Source: Setaria digitata (taxonomy: Eukaryota; Nematoda; Chromadorea; Rhabditida; Setariidae). From it: a stretch of DNA of 59,361 nucleotides. The translations under genes were made by a program, and so were the position numbers. Below are positions 1-14,200 of the stretch, in pieces. Position 1 is the stretch's first letter, and each line of letters begins with the position of its first letter. The notes under the pieces were generated by a model. That model saw nothing but the letters and a program-made list of their open reading frames with translations, had not been told where the DNA came from and did not search any database. The stretch lies in assembly GCA_003640385.1 (NCBI GenBank), contig RCAB01000406.1:1-59361 (forward strand), in the 5' to 3' direction.

Positions 1-3000
1 AAAGTGACCACTCAAATTTTTCGTACCAATACTATCGAGCTAGCAACTGACTATTTCTACTAAAGTTAGATTTTTTTTACTTTTTAAACACCATAGAGTC
101 AGGAATAATTATGTTACTAAGTTCCCCTCTTTATGTGAGAAATTATACCAGCGGTCAAACGTCCTCAATGCTACGAAGAATATAGGAACTGGTTCAATTT
201 GAAAATGTCTCATGCAAGGATCATTTTCAAATTTAATTCATCACTCTTGCAAAACCATCTTTTATCCAAAAGTTTAGTTTCTTCCCATTCCTGAGATAAT
301 TTTAACAGGATAAAATTGCAACATTTATTGATAAAAAGGAGTTTATATACTTGGTCAATAATTGTATTCTTCTACAATTCAAGCTGATTTAAAAACAATG
401 AACAACCTAAAACATCTGAATATGCTTTAAATCAGACTAGTTACTTACAAGTTTGTAATTAGACTTATACATTTTTGCTGCTATTTTATCACTATTGTGT
501 CGTATTATGTGATAAGCCAGCAATCGTATTTCGAACCTTTGCGATTAATTGAAGTGGTATGACACAATAGTAATAGCCTCGTAAAAAAATCTTTTCTCTC
601 TCTTCGATCTAAGTCTTTTCCAAATAATTTCGATGATAACTTACTGATGTGTGTTTACACATATGTTTTATTTGTTTATATATGACTAGAGAGCTAGTGC
701 CAGTTTTTCGAGAATTAGAATGATCACTGAAGCTATCTTTCTTTTACAGTAAGATGCACTCTATCTCAGTTTCATTCAGTAAGGATATTTTAGCTTATTT
801 TAACCATTCATCAGCTACTCTGAATCAGTTCTCTCTGTTGCTAAAATTGTTCACTTATATATCCTGAAATTGGAATGTAGTCGTTGATATTAATGGAACA
901 AGAATTCTCAGTTCATTTTAGACATCAAAGGTAAACCGTTTGATCATCTGATCATTGTGATTGGACTGTTCCAATGTCGATAGGCAATAATGGAAGTGTT
1001 ACAAAGAGAAGTTGTGATGCGTAAAGTTCACAAGTGATTGGACTAATCTTTTTTTATCGTATCTTGGAGGAGAATTTGCGCACCGATTATCAGTGTGCTT
1101 TTGTGAATTTACTTTCCATATTAAAAAATACTTTTTCTTCCACTAAATTTTTATCACATGGGGTTGTTTAACAAATTAAATTCACACTAGGTCAATTTCC
1201 ACTTCGCTTGTTCGAAACAGACTTGAGTAGTCACTGCTTGAGCTGATAGCGATTTGAATATGAATATTTAACAATTTAATTAGTTTGAAATTCATACAGT
1301 TGCTAACATCAATTGATTTTACCAACGATTCGCTGACCTTATTTTGTATTGTTCATCGGCCACGGCAAATAAAGAATGAAAAAATTGTTCAAAATTATTT
1401 GCTAATTATACCAAAATATTCAAATATTGCAATTATATTTCGGCTGCTATTACATTCACTATCGGAAACCGTGTGCTTTCATCAGTACTTTTGATAATTC
1501 TAAAATCCGTTTAACTTTGCGTTGAAAACTGTCGTGATTTCATCAGTTTATTGATTTTAATATCAGTTCTCATCAAAATCAAGATTTATTCGATCAATCT
1601 GCCGTATTGCATGCTTTATTCTTTGTTAAAAGTTACTTTACATCATACTTGCACCAGTTTTAGATAATATCATTGGAACTATGTAATCATGAAAAAGGTA
1701 GAAGGATGATAGTGAAATAATAATTACAGCTATAAAAATAGTTCTATTACTTTCTTCACTTATCAAAATAAAAATGAAAGCAAACTTTCGTTGTTTGCAT
1801 TGTCGCATTGTTAACTTCCTCAGATGCTTACTTGCAAGACAAACGAATTTAGCAACTTTTGTTACCTGTAAACAAGGTCCTTTACATAGCTAAAGTCATT
1901 GCCTTTTTCTTCTTGCAAAATTTAACTACACATTAAGAACATTTCTAATCTTATCAAAAAGTTTATTGTCAGTAAAATTGTGTAGTAACAGGATCATAAA
2001 GGATTTATCTCAGTAGATTTTGGCGAATTTAATTGCAAAGTTATTACCAACTAATGCATGAAATTGATGGAATCTAACTCTGGCAGGTAAAGAATAGGGC
2101 GATGATTTAGGAATACAGAATTCCCACATTATTGTTGATGAAGTCAGAATATGAAGCCAATTTTATCATTATCTCTCTCTTCTTCATTATTCCATTATTT
2201 ATGTTAATAATTCAATATTCACAACTAACAGATCTTAATAACATGTTAATTCAAAAAAAAAAAAAAGAACTTTTGGCTTCACAAAATTCTGTATATCCCA
2301 TTCACGCTGAATAATGATATAATCTGAAATCAAAAAAAAATTACCTACTTGATTTTTTTTTTCGTTCAAATTTAATTCTTTATCGTTTGCTGTGTGGTAG
2401 AATGTATGATATAATTAATACGGCTATAATATATTGTCATTTTTAAATGTCAATTCAAATTTAATTTCCACATTCTCTTAATATCTACTTTATGCTCAAA
2501 TTTAAGTAATGAGACCAACACAAATATACAAATGATGTCATCAATTTAATTTAATATGCATGATTAATTTATCAATCAGTTGGTTGTTTGGAATTTGTTG
2601 TGTTAACGTTTCATAAAACATATGACGGAAAGGATGGGAAGATTTCTGTCGAAAAAAAGCTTCATTTGGTCTTGTCTTTATTTTACTGATAAAGCCTTGA
2701 TTGATAATTTCGAAAGTTTGTTTGTAATTTTAAATTCTATCAGTGTTGATTCATCACTAGTACTGCTACATTTTCCGATTATATATTTCATAAAGCAAGC
2801 ATTGCTGTTGGAAGATTCAACAATGCTTTTCGTTATTTAATTCATTATTTGATTACAAAATTAAACATTTTTTCGTAAGATCCCAAAATTAACAAATTAT
2901 AAATTATCATGAAATAAACTCATGTGCAAATATTTGAGTTAAATTTTGGAAAGTTAACACCTCTATAAATTTTAAATATTTTATGAAATAAACTCCGACT

Positions 3001-3143
3001 AACAAATTTGAGTTAAATCATTTTGAATGACTACTTTTTGATACATTAGATTGATTTCAGCCGTTTAAGTGCTATTCCGACTCGGAAAGTGAATTACCGA
3101 GAATATTCCTGTTTCGAGTACTCCTAAACGTATTACAAAAGTG
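1..3143. other. Non-coding 5' flank of the myosin gene
   Basis: This AT-rich stretch has only short chance reading frames. I found no protein family, RNA gene or transposon. A splice acceptor (TTGATTTCAG) ends at 3060 with no recognisable upstream coding exon. It is followed by 83 bases and then the myosin ATG, so it is the likely spliced-leader addition site or a 5'UTR exon boundary. An imperfect inverted repeat lies at 481-576. Confidence 0.6.
481..576. repeat. Imperfect inverted repeat, about 96 bases
   Basis: The left arm (481-504) contains ACTATTGTGTCGTA. The right arm (558-576) is its near-exact reverse complement with one mismatch, and the outer CTATT also pairs across a 5-base insertion. 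It could be a short MITE-like hairpin or a chance stem. No target-site duplication was seen. Confidence 0.45.
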
Positions 3144-6100
3144 ATGGAGAATTTTGAGACAGCCGATAATGCCACCGATGATTTGGTCCTTCTTTATAAT
3201 GTGACACACCGTGACATCGTTTGTGCATTGAAGGATAGGTATCAAATTTGAACTTAAATAGCTTTACAATCTTTAAGGAGTCTAAATTGCACGAGCGATT
3301 TATTTCAACATTCAATAAAATTCCCTAATTTGTACCTTCTGGCTGAAGATTCCAGGTACAGTAAAGGTCAAATATATACTTACATTGGGGAAGTACTGCT
3401 AGCTGTGAATCCTTATCGGAATCTTCTCATCTACGGACCTGATATGATACGGAAGTATAAGGGACGTGAAATTTACGAGCATTCACCGCATGTATTTGCT
3501 ATTGCGGATGCGGCATACCGATCGATGAAGTGGCATGGGCATGATGTCTGTATCGTCATTTCCGGTATGAATTTCGATTAAAAATTTGTGTAATATTGTT
3601 GAGATTAAGAAAAACAACAATGACTAGAGTTTTTCCAAGTCAAAGAAATGAAAAATCCATAAAGTTTTACGAAAATATTCAATTAGCTGTGCGAAATAAA
3701 ATGATATCAAAATTTCATCGTATGATCCGCAAATTAGGTGCTAGAGGACTTCCTCCTTACAGGTGAATCTGGAGCTGGTAAGACAGAAACAAGCAAGATA
3801 ATTATGCGTTATTTAGCTTCCATTACTAATGCAGAAAAGCAGCAGGAAATTGAAAGGTTAGCTTCTTCTATTTTCGTTTTTTTCGGATTCTTCAGTTAAC
3901 CAATTTGTCTTAATTTTTCCTATTTGAATGGGTCTAGAGCAATATATCATACTTTTTTTTATAGAGTAAAAGATACTTTACTTCGTTCAACGGCTCTTCT
4001 GGAATCATTAGGATGTGCGATGACTAATCGAAATGATAATTCAAGTCGTTTTGGTAAATATATGCACATAAATTTTAATATCCAAGGTGATCCATTTGGT
4101 GGTCGTATCAGTAGCTATCTGCTGGAGAAAGTCAGTACAGAACTTCGTTTTATTATACCTTATCAACAACTATCACTTAACGAAAAATAATTGCAGCTCA
4201 AACTTCAGTATGGCTCATGAAATGACCTTTATCCTTTTATTAAGCAAAGTCTTTCTCGACATCTTTCTGAACTCAAATTTTATATTCCATAACTAAAATT
4301 ATTTTTCTTCTCCATGATAACCGATGAGATATTCGGTAAAAGACTCTTTGATTTGGAATTTTATCCTTCCTACCATGTAATGAAGTTTTTCAAGTCTTCA
4401 ATTTAACTCGATTCTGATTTTGTCTGTTAATTCTGAATTTCATTCGATATTTTTAGTCTCGTGTAGTCCGCCAGCAGCTCGGAGAACGCAATTTCCACAT
4501 TTTCTATCAACTTTTGGCAGGAATCGACATGGATAATTTGCGTAAATTGCGCTTACAACGTAGCCCTCAAAAATATTTCTATTTAAATCAAGGCAAGACA
4601 ACTGCAGTAAGTCAATAAATGTGGCATATTTCTAAAAGCTGTTTTGTTTTGAAATTTTCACTGTATTTCTTTGAAATCATCAAAATATCGGCCTTTTTTA
4701 TCGGAGAAAGGAATTACTTTCAATTTCAATTTCAGGCGAATACAGTGGACGATGTAAACCATTTTAATGAAGCAATGCAAGCGATGAGATCGATTGAGAC
4801 ATTCGTGCCGAATTCTGAACAGCAGGTACTTTTTGATTTCCATCCCCATATCGGAAGCGAATTATTTTTCCCTCTGATCTAAATTGCATTACTGTAAGGT
4901 GTGGAGTGTTCTGGCAAGTATCCTGTTGCTCGGGAATCTGAATCTTGTTGAAAGTGAGACGAATACCGACAGAAGCTTTGTCGAGAATCGTGATGAACTG
5001 CAATTCTGTGCTGATATTATGCAAGTGCCAATTGAACAGCTGGAAGAAGCGCTGTGCATGCAGGTAATATTCAGTTTCATTAACAACTTCTTACTCACCA
5101 CCAATACCAATTAATCGCCATGTCCATCAGCTGATTTGTATCATTTGATCATCACTGATCAGCAGAATCCTCTGCTTCAAGCCTACCTATCATTTCGTGT
5201 GTGCTAATGCTGATAACATTTCAGTTTCTACTAGAAGATTACATAGGACACAGTTTTCGTATCTATAATTCTCCAATTTCCCATTTCTAATATTACTTCA
5301 TGCACTTAATTAGGTGGAATGAAAAATTCGTTATTTAGGTAGTTGCAGCCAAAGGTGATGTTGTCTCCAAAATTCATGATGTCAACGCTGCAGAGTATAC
5401 GAGAGATGCACTTGCTAAGGTTTTTTTTTTAATTTGAAATTTTTACACATGTAAAATATCCAATAGGTTAACTTCAATTTAAGGTTGAAATTTTCATTTA
5501 GTATAATCCTAATAGCCTGTTACGAATGAGTAAAGCTACAGCGATAGTATTTGTAGTAGTTGAAGATTGGAATGATTGATAAGGAAATAAAGGAGAATCA
5601 TTCACCAACTTTATCATCTTCATATTCCTTTCTGTAGTCTAACCTCTGATAAAATGATATATTCATTTTTCTTTTCCTTTTCGATTCAAGTTCCCATTCA
5701 ACCACTCTTTTTTCTACAAAATTGCTCGTTACAAATGATATTCATTACTTTTTTTTATCAGTTATACAAATGTGGGATTTATTAATTGTCATTAGTGGAT
5801 AAATATTAAAAACGAATATTATTGCTGCGTATCATTTGATGTTGTTTTTATTTATCATTGCTACATTAAAATTCAAAAGTCTGCAGTTTTGCCGAATTTT
5901 TTTTTTTTTTTTTTAAGGCAATTTACGAGAGATTATTTACATGGATTGTGGATAAAATTAATCAAGCTATCAATGTCGATAAAAATGAAAATGGAAGCAG
6001 GAATTCTGTTATTGGAGTGCTTGATATCTACGGATTTGAGATACTAGCCATAAATAGGTAAGCATTCGCGCAGTTTTACTTTTTTTTTTAATGGAAATTT

Positions 6101-9100
6101 GTTGGTTTGATTAATTAATTAATTTTTTCGGCGAGAGGAAAATTTATTCGAAATTTTAATTTGCAGTTTTGAGCAGTTTTGCATCAATTATTGCAACGAA
6201 AAACTACAACAACTTTTCATTGAATTAGTATTAAATCAGGAACAGGAAGAATATAAACGAGAAGGAATTGAGTGGAAACAGGTACTACCTCATTGCTGCA
6301 GCAATATATATTTATATATATATTGTTTTGTTTTTACTGAAGTGGTGTGAAATTAAGAGGGCTTTTGAAAATGTTTTTTTTTTTTTATTCTTGTTTGATA
6401 AGCAATTCAAAGTTTTTTTACAGTTAATTCTAATAAACTAACTAGCTATCGTTGCAACTTAATTTCAAATTTCCACATTTATTGGGTGGCCAATTTCAGC
6501 AGTCATCTTATACTCATTGTATTATTTAGATTGAATTTTTTAACAACAAAGAAATTTGTGATTTGGTTGAAATACCTCGTACAGGAATTTTGGCAATACT
6601 GGATGAAGCGTGTTATACGGTTGGTCCTATGAATGATAAGGTTTGTTAATTAAGTCCGTTTTACTAAAAGTATGACAAACAACTACTTCATTTCAAATTT
6701 TACTGAGTTTCGCACAATTCTAAGCAGCAGAAGCCTTTTCTTATATGACAAAAAAGGATGAAATGTTATTAGAGATATTTTTTAATATTGTGTATGACTT
6801 TTATTAGAAAATTTTATTAAGAAATTAATTAATTAACTGACATTCATAAAAACTATTGTCTTGCAACTGTATTTAATTTTGCAGGAAGAATGAAAAAGGT
6901 AATCTAAAATTTACCATTTATTTTTAGATTTTTTTGGGTGAGATGGATAAAACACTGAGGAAGAATCGATATTACACAAGTCGTCGGTTGAATCCAACCG
7001 ATAAAACTTTGGCCTTCGAAAGAGATTTCAGAATTATACACTATGCTGGTGATGTAACGTACAGTGTTGACGGTTTCATTGAGAAAAATCGTGATACACT
7101 TTATCAGGATCTAAAGAGACTCTTATATAATAGGTGAGAGTTACGGATATTTGCATTCAAAATTTCTGCCAGTAAATTTCGAAGTGAACAAAGGAAAGGT
7201 TTTTGGTATGGTATTATCACTGAATGAAATGAGAGGAAACTTCGAGGAAATACATGCATACTTTAATTGTAGTAATAATCCACTACTGCGCGAAATATTT
7301 CCTGATGGAGCTAAGTCGGTAACAGAAGTGAATAAGCGACCATTAACTGCCGGCACAGTATTCAAAGTAATAATTTCTTCATGTAACTTTTCGGCTGTTC
7401 AGGAATGTCTCTTTTGAATTCAGATTTTCTGATTAATGGATCGAATAAGTTGACAATTTTTAATTCATTTTACAGAATTCGATGTCAGATTTGGTACAAG
7501 AACTTTCGATTAAGGAACCTCATTACATTCGATGCATAAAGCCAAACGAGATCAAATCAAGTATTGCTTTTGATACAGTAGGCGTTGAAAATCAGGTAAA
7601 ATCAAACAATCTTATCATTTGCCTGAATTTTTTTATGCTTATAAATTGCAAGATGTGTAAGTTAACTTTTAGATTTAAAGAAATAAAGCATAACTAATTG
7701 AATTTTAGGTCCGCTACTTGGGACTTTTGGAAAATGTGCGTGTACGACGAGCAGGTTTTGCTTACAGAATCAACTATGAGAGATTCCTTCAAAGGTTCTC
7801 ACTTACTTTTTCCAAAACGAATATTTTGAATAATCATAAGTGTTACGGTTAACTGAAACATTTTAAAAGGTTCCAGCTTTTGAATAATTACCAATCTATT
7901 AAATTTATAAGAGAACAACAAAAGTACTAGCGAAAATCATTTCAAACTTCCATTGATAGGTATAAAATGCTTTCAAAGAGCACATGGCCGAATCCATCGA
8001 GAGGAACAGCACGAGAAAATGCGAATATTTTGTTGGAGAAATTTGCTTTGCATAAAGATTGTGTCAATGGGAAGACGAAATTATTCATTAGAAGTCCGCG
8101 AACGGTGTTCAAATTGGAAGAGTTACGACAGCAGAAAATATCAGATATTGTAGTGATTCTGCAGAAGGTATAAAGTATTTTAGAAATTAGACCATTTTGA
8201 CGATGATTCACTTTACTAAATGTTATTGCTTTGTTAATGAGATATTAGTATATCAACAGTCAAGAGTGCAGAATCTTGTCTTTACTAACTTTCATCACAT
8301 AAAACACTTTCAAACATTACCGGCGTTATGATCGAAAACGTTGTAAAACGTTGATTAAAAAAACTATTAGGCAAAGCTAATTTCTAATTTGCATCTTAAT
8401 TTTATTCAACAACAATCAGAGAATTCGGCGACGTCATATGGTCTTCTTCACGAGCTTCTTATAGATTTATTCTCAGCAAATATGTCAGGTGGAAACAATT
8501 TTATGGCATACCTGGAATTCGTACTTCTTCGTAGACCTCTGATAAACTATATCCACCAGACAATAATCTTAATTTACATCTTCTATTCTTTCATATAGCA
8601 TTTTTCCTGTTGCTTATCCAGTAATCTGATTTTATTCCTTTTTGCTTAGTATTAATTTCGTCATGATATGCACTTTTGTAGATTACTTTAAGGATAGTCC
8701 TGAAATTTGTTTCTTTCCATCCCAAAAACAAAAAAAAAATCGCTTAAAATATGACTTCGTTTAATTTAATACAATGTGGCGTTATTGCCAAAGTTTCTAA
8801 AATCAACTCATTGTACAGCACTGGAGAGGAATACTTGGAAGGCGTCATTTCAAACGTACAAAGCAAGTATACGCCATTATATATTGCTTTCGCAAATACA
8901 AATTACGGAAGTATTTAATGACATTAATGGAACATTTCCGGTATGTTTTTAATTTATTAAAATAACCAGCTAATTAAAACTTTCAAAAAATGGAATTATG
9001 TTTTTATGATGAAGATGCTATGCTTTAAAGAATGCGATTTCATCAACTAACTAAAAGCTTAGAAGACAAAAGCAGAGTAAAGGCGGAGTGATTGAATGAA

Positions 9101-11207
9101 TTGAATTAACAAAGTAATTTGGGAGAAGTTGAATCCCATAAAAAAAAAGAAAAAAAAGTATATAATAGTTAATTGGAACGAACGTAAATGAGAAATTTTC
9201 CATTCTAAAGTGTATTTTTAAATGGAATAATTTTTTAATGAGTTCCGAGGTCGTCACAGGAATCAGGTCAATAATTTGAATTAATTAATCAAGTCAGAAT
9301 TGTCTTTTTTTTTCTCCTTTTTTTTGTTGACCAAAATCTTGACAAGCAATTTAATTTAAGTGTTGTTGAAAAGAGGCGAGATTTGGGAGATGATGTGCAA
9401 TGGCCCATTGCACCAAATGGTTTCGAAAATTTTAACGATAAATTGAAGCAAATGTATGCTATTTGGCGTGCAAATAAAATTATTGATAGAATGCCATTGG
9501 TGTTGAAAGAATCATTGGAGGAGAAAGTGGCCGCTTTTCGTGCTATCGAGAATAAACGTCGAGAATGGGGTTACTTGCGACCATGGAAAGGAGATTATCT
9601 AAATATGGTTAATTAATTAATTGATTAATTAATTAGTATGAATTTATTAGTGCTAATAGAAGAAAGTGTTGTGATCTTATCAACTACACAGAAAACATCA
9701 TGACCATCGCATTTTACTGATTAGTTATTGACGCAAAAAAAAAGAGAGAAATGTTTGAATTTAAAAAATGACAATTATTTTTTGTCATTTGAGGAGGCTG
9801 AAATTAAGCTACCTGGTCAAAGGGATGATTATCTTCTCGAACTGGATAACATAAGGCGAAGTAGCAACTTCTCTAAAGTGCTCTTCTCGTCATACATACA
9901 AGTTAGTTGTCCAATCTTCCTTATCAGTAAATATTTGAATTATTATTTATAATTCACTTCATCTAGGGAGTGAACTTTCAATAAAGATAGTTCATTCCAT
10001 TGAAAGCTGAATTAGTGGGTACTTGTCACAAATTAAAATTTCAGAAATTCAACAAATACAATAAGTCAGCATTTCGTGTTCTTCTCATAACAGATCAATT
10101 CATTGCTAAATTGGATGCGAAAAAATTTAAAATAATGAAACAGCAACCATTTCAAAATGTAAGCTTTTGATATTTAACTTGCTGAAAGTTTAAATGTCTA
10201 ACTGGTGTGGTGATATTGAAAATTAAGAGTGCACTTACTTAGCATTTAGCATTCCAGGTTATTTCTCGATCTTCCTCCTTCTCCCCTACTCTCTCCGGAA
10301 TCCAACTATAATTTAAGTAGGATTTTTGACGAACCATTTGCAGTAAGTTTTAGCCATAATATTTTTGCAGCTTACTGGCCTTAGCGTATCAAGAGAAAGT
10401 GATAATACAGTAATCATTCATCTTGGCAGTAATGATTTCGTTGGTTGCTTGTACAATTCTCGGAACGAGGATCGTATCGGTGAGCTGATTGGTGTCTTGT
10501 GTGCACATTTTGAAAGGTTTGTTTTGAAAATGCTCACTGAGTGAAGTATTTAAGGTAAAGTAGTCTTTATCCTGGTTAAGTGGTTGCAGATTATTGGGAT
10601 GAAAATAGAAATTTTATTTTTACGAATAACTGGTTCTATCCGAAGTGAAGAACGAAACGATTAGATGAGCAATGAGGTGGATCATTCAAACAATTGATGA
10701 CCAAATTTAAGTCACAAGTTAAATTATAAAACAATCTGGTGGAACCTGAATCTGAGTGATACTTTTCCCCCTGGGGAATTTTTTGCAAGATTTTGAAACA
10801 CGAAATTTTAAACTAAAGTAATTGTTGTGCAGATCATCTTTTATTTTTTCAATTTTTTTTCTCAAACCTTTAAGACAGAAAATTTTGAAACGAAATCATT
10901 CATCATGAAGCTTCATTCCAAAATAGTTACTGTACAACTATTTGTGAATTCGTATCTCGATCCGAGTTCGCCAATTATTAATTAGATAGTTGCTAATTGA
11001 AGACATCTTCTAGAAATCTCACTGCCAGATTTCAGAAAATTTCATAAGAGATTGGAAGTGACAGTTGGAGAACTGCAGTGTACACTTGGTTCTAAAGGTA
11101 GATCGGTTCATATCCATCTAACTGATAAGATTACTGATGGTCATTCGATGTTTCGGAAACACGGTAGCACTCAGATCGAGCTAACTTGTCCTACGATATC
11201 TGCATAG
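3144..11207 (+). CDS. hum-5: Class I unconventional myosin, MYO1D/hum-5 type
   Basis: Actin-based, membrane-binding motor. Exons: 3144-3238, 3356-3564, 3763-3856, 3965-4130, 4457-4606, 4736-4825, 4899-5063, 5339-5419, 5918-6057, 6167-6281, 6530-6640, 6928-7133, 7273-7366, 7476-7595, 7709-7794, 7960-8167, 8819-8940, 9361-9607, 9794-9901, 10045-10158, 10371-10516, 11036-11207. All phases close, giving 1012 residues, about the length of MYO1D. The P-loop GESGAGKT is at residues 102-109, switch I (NDNSSRFGK) at about 156-164, and switch II (DIYGFE) at 386-391. The TEDS-rule position is an acidic Asp330, as in MYO1D. One clear IQ motif (about 704-721) and a weaker second one follow, then a basic TH1 tail ending at TAG with no SH3 domain. 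That separates it from the long-tailed hum-1 type. Two conserved motor motifs are altered (see findings). The start was chosen because the N-terminus aligns with family members. The acceptor of exon 19 is the least certain junction. Confidence 0.95.
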
Positions 11208-14200
11208 ATACTTCTTCACCATGTCTATCAATATCTCATTTTCATCCTTACTTCTCTCATTATTCCAAAAATTTCCTATAGATTTTTAACCATCAAAATT
11301 TATTTATGACAGTATTTTTGGAGAGTTTGTAGTAGCAACTAATTTGCTGCTTTTATAAACTTTCTCGTCAGGTAGTTTATAGTTGATTGATTGTGCATAT
11401 TTGTTGTTAATTAGCTATATAGAATCGATTATTTCCGATATTTTTTCTTACTATGTCTTGAAAAAAAAAAATTTCTCTAGTTACCTAGAGAGTAATTTAA
11501 TGTACCATTATGTTACAAATCAAACTTTTTCGTTCAACAGAACTGAGCCCAAGTGTACTAAATAGTCTCTTTTTGTGCAGGTTCTATGCAGTCAATAATT
11601 CATTTAATATGTTTTTTAAAAAAAATCCTAGGATGCATAAATTTTCCAAGTATTTAAAGATGAATTTTTTTCTTTATTATTTGATCTTTTCCAGATGCTC
11701 AGTCTTAATATATTATGATTCAGGAAGGAAGAATTGATTCTTTTCCTGATGAATCCTCTAAATTTGTCAATTCATTGATAATATGTTGATATTTGTAGTT
11801 TGTGTTACTTTTATTGCATGTCTAACATTTGATCGTTTAAATTTATAGTGCTTTGCAAGTAATGAAAGTTATACAAGCCGTATTGATTATGGTTTTGAAC
11901 AGCATACTGATTGTTTCTGATTGATAGTAACTGTTCTTGATAATGCAAACTCATAACACGTTGCGAGATGGTTTTGTGTCGAGAATAAAGGGAATTTAAG
12001 AATTAATGCGATTGGAGTTAATTCAAATATGAAGTCTTTTGTGTCAGATTTAATTTCATGTTATTTGTACCTAAATTAGATGAAAAAATGAGAGGATGGA
12101 AAGTAGTTTAACTTTTTGCTGATTCAGTTGCACATCAACAATCCGCCAACATATCGGAATGACAAAGAATTGATTCGGAAAACAAGTTTTCTTTTTCGGA
12201 CGGAAAAGTGGATGACTTTCTGTTCCCTCTATACCTATCTATTTTTGCTTTTTTTTGTTTTTTTTTTATTTTGTTCTTTTTTTCTTTTAAATTGTGGTTA
12301 ACAAAAAACTGAAAAGAGTGAATTTGAATGTGAGATTCAAAAAATAAACTTAATCAATTTGCATATTTGTTATCAACAATACTTCAGCTAACACCTGAAG
12401 TTTTAGAAAGGTCAGGAGAAGAAGATAGCATCAGCCCGGTGTACATTGTGGCAATTGTTAATGCTATTTTCCTACTGAAGTGTTTCTGAATTGATTGCAT
12501 TCAATTTGTCCCTCTCTCTTCCTATTGACATAAATAGAATGCATTGAGTATAAACTGAGTATAAATTAACATTTTTGATGGGCAATGGAAGGTGACACTG
12601 TACCGGAAAATTCAAACAATTCTTGAGAGGGAGGAAAGACTGAATCCATCCATCCTTGTTGAAACCGGTTGGCTTCTGTTTTCCCTGTGTCACCACCATA
12701 TAAGGTGACAAATTTCACCACTCTTCTCTCCCTGCCCGCCCTCAATCTGCTATTTTTAATACATACATTTTCCACCCATTCGTCCGTTTCTCTTCCTGTC
12801 CTTTGGTTGGATCGGTGCTTCTCTTGCTTCACGAACTTCTGAAGCTAGTCCAATACCTTCCCATCTTTGAAAAACATTTCTGGGTGAATTTTAGATGCCA
12901 AAATTAGTTCATCCTCTTCTTCATTCTTCTGCAAACGCCAACATCTTGCCATTCTGCTTCCAATAAATTTTCCGCTAATTTTGTTGATTCTTTTATTTCA
13001 TTACACTTGAAATTCGTTCAATTGCAATAGCTGGAAGCTTTCGAATGGATTCTGTTCCGTAGTCAGAATCTTCTTTGTCATCATTCCTTGTATTTATTGT
13101 TGTCTTGTGTCACTCTATCCTTCAACTTTTCATCCCGCAATTTCTTTATTTCGCGCTTTTGATGTGATGAGTTTTATCACCCATAGAAAATAATAAATGT
13201 GAGTGATTTTCGTTCTTAATCTCACTGGCTTCACTTGTTTTGGTATCTTATTGCAGTATGAGTTTAGATCACTCAACGTACTGTCTCCCATATAGCGGCG
13301 ACAAATATTAGCCAGAATTGAAAGTGGAAAAAACACTGGAAGTAATATTTTATATTCAAATTTGTGTTTTTCTAAGCGAAAGAAAATTTTACGAAATAAT
13401 GAAGTAACTGCAATCAGGAGAGAGACAAAAAGGAGAAAGAGTGAAACAGTAATCAAAATGAATTGATGATAACGAAGAAAAGATAAGCAAGGTAAAAAAA
13501 TAATTAGCAGAAATATTAAATTGGTACGAAAGAGGAGGGAGGAGAAGAAAGAAGATGAAGTAAGAACTTGTTTGTCAAGAAATTAATTAACTGGTGGAAA
13601 TGATTTAAAGCGAGAGATGACTGCTACTGCCACTGCTGTACTGATCTTTTTGCCGTTTAACCAATGAAAATAATTTCATTCTCCTATTAACTTTGTAATA
13701 ATGTAATGTTATTAATTTCAATATACCTTCCCTAATTGTTCTTTCCTACCAGTCACTATTACAACATTCTCACAACTCTCCTTTCCTTTTAGAGAAGAAC
13801 CAGTAATGATAATTATTTCCAATGTTATTGATTTGCTGGTAATGTACCTAAAATTCGAACTTTCTTCCATCTTTTTTTTTCTCGCAAATTTGCCATTTAT
13901 TAGTTCTCGCAAGAATTAAATAAATTAAATTTCACTTTTTAAATTCTAGTAGCCATGTGAATGAAGAAAAACAATGTTAACATAATTTCATTGATTCAAT
14001 AAAGGTATTGTGTCTATTAAACAATAGGATCATATGATATTCAGATGTGATGAAATTAAATGAATGAATTGATAATTAAATGAAACCTCCAGTAATTACT
14101 GTCTAATCATTACCTTCTTTTAGGTAGACATTACCATCTAAGCATATTCGTAATTTTCTTAGACGCACTAACAAATGAATGGAACGAAAATTACGAAATT

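Noticed and set aside
13130..13456. 108-codon minus-strand frame with a hydrophobic N-terminus
   Set aside because: No family resemblance, no splice partners, and composition typical of chance frames in this AT-rich DNA.
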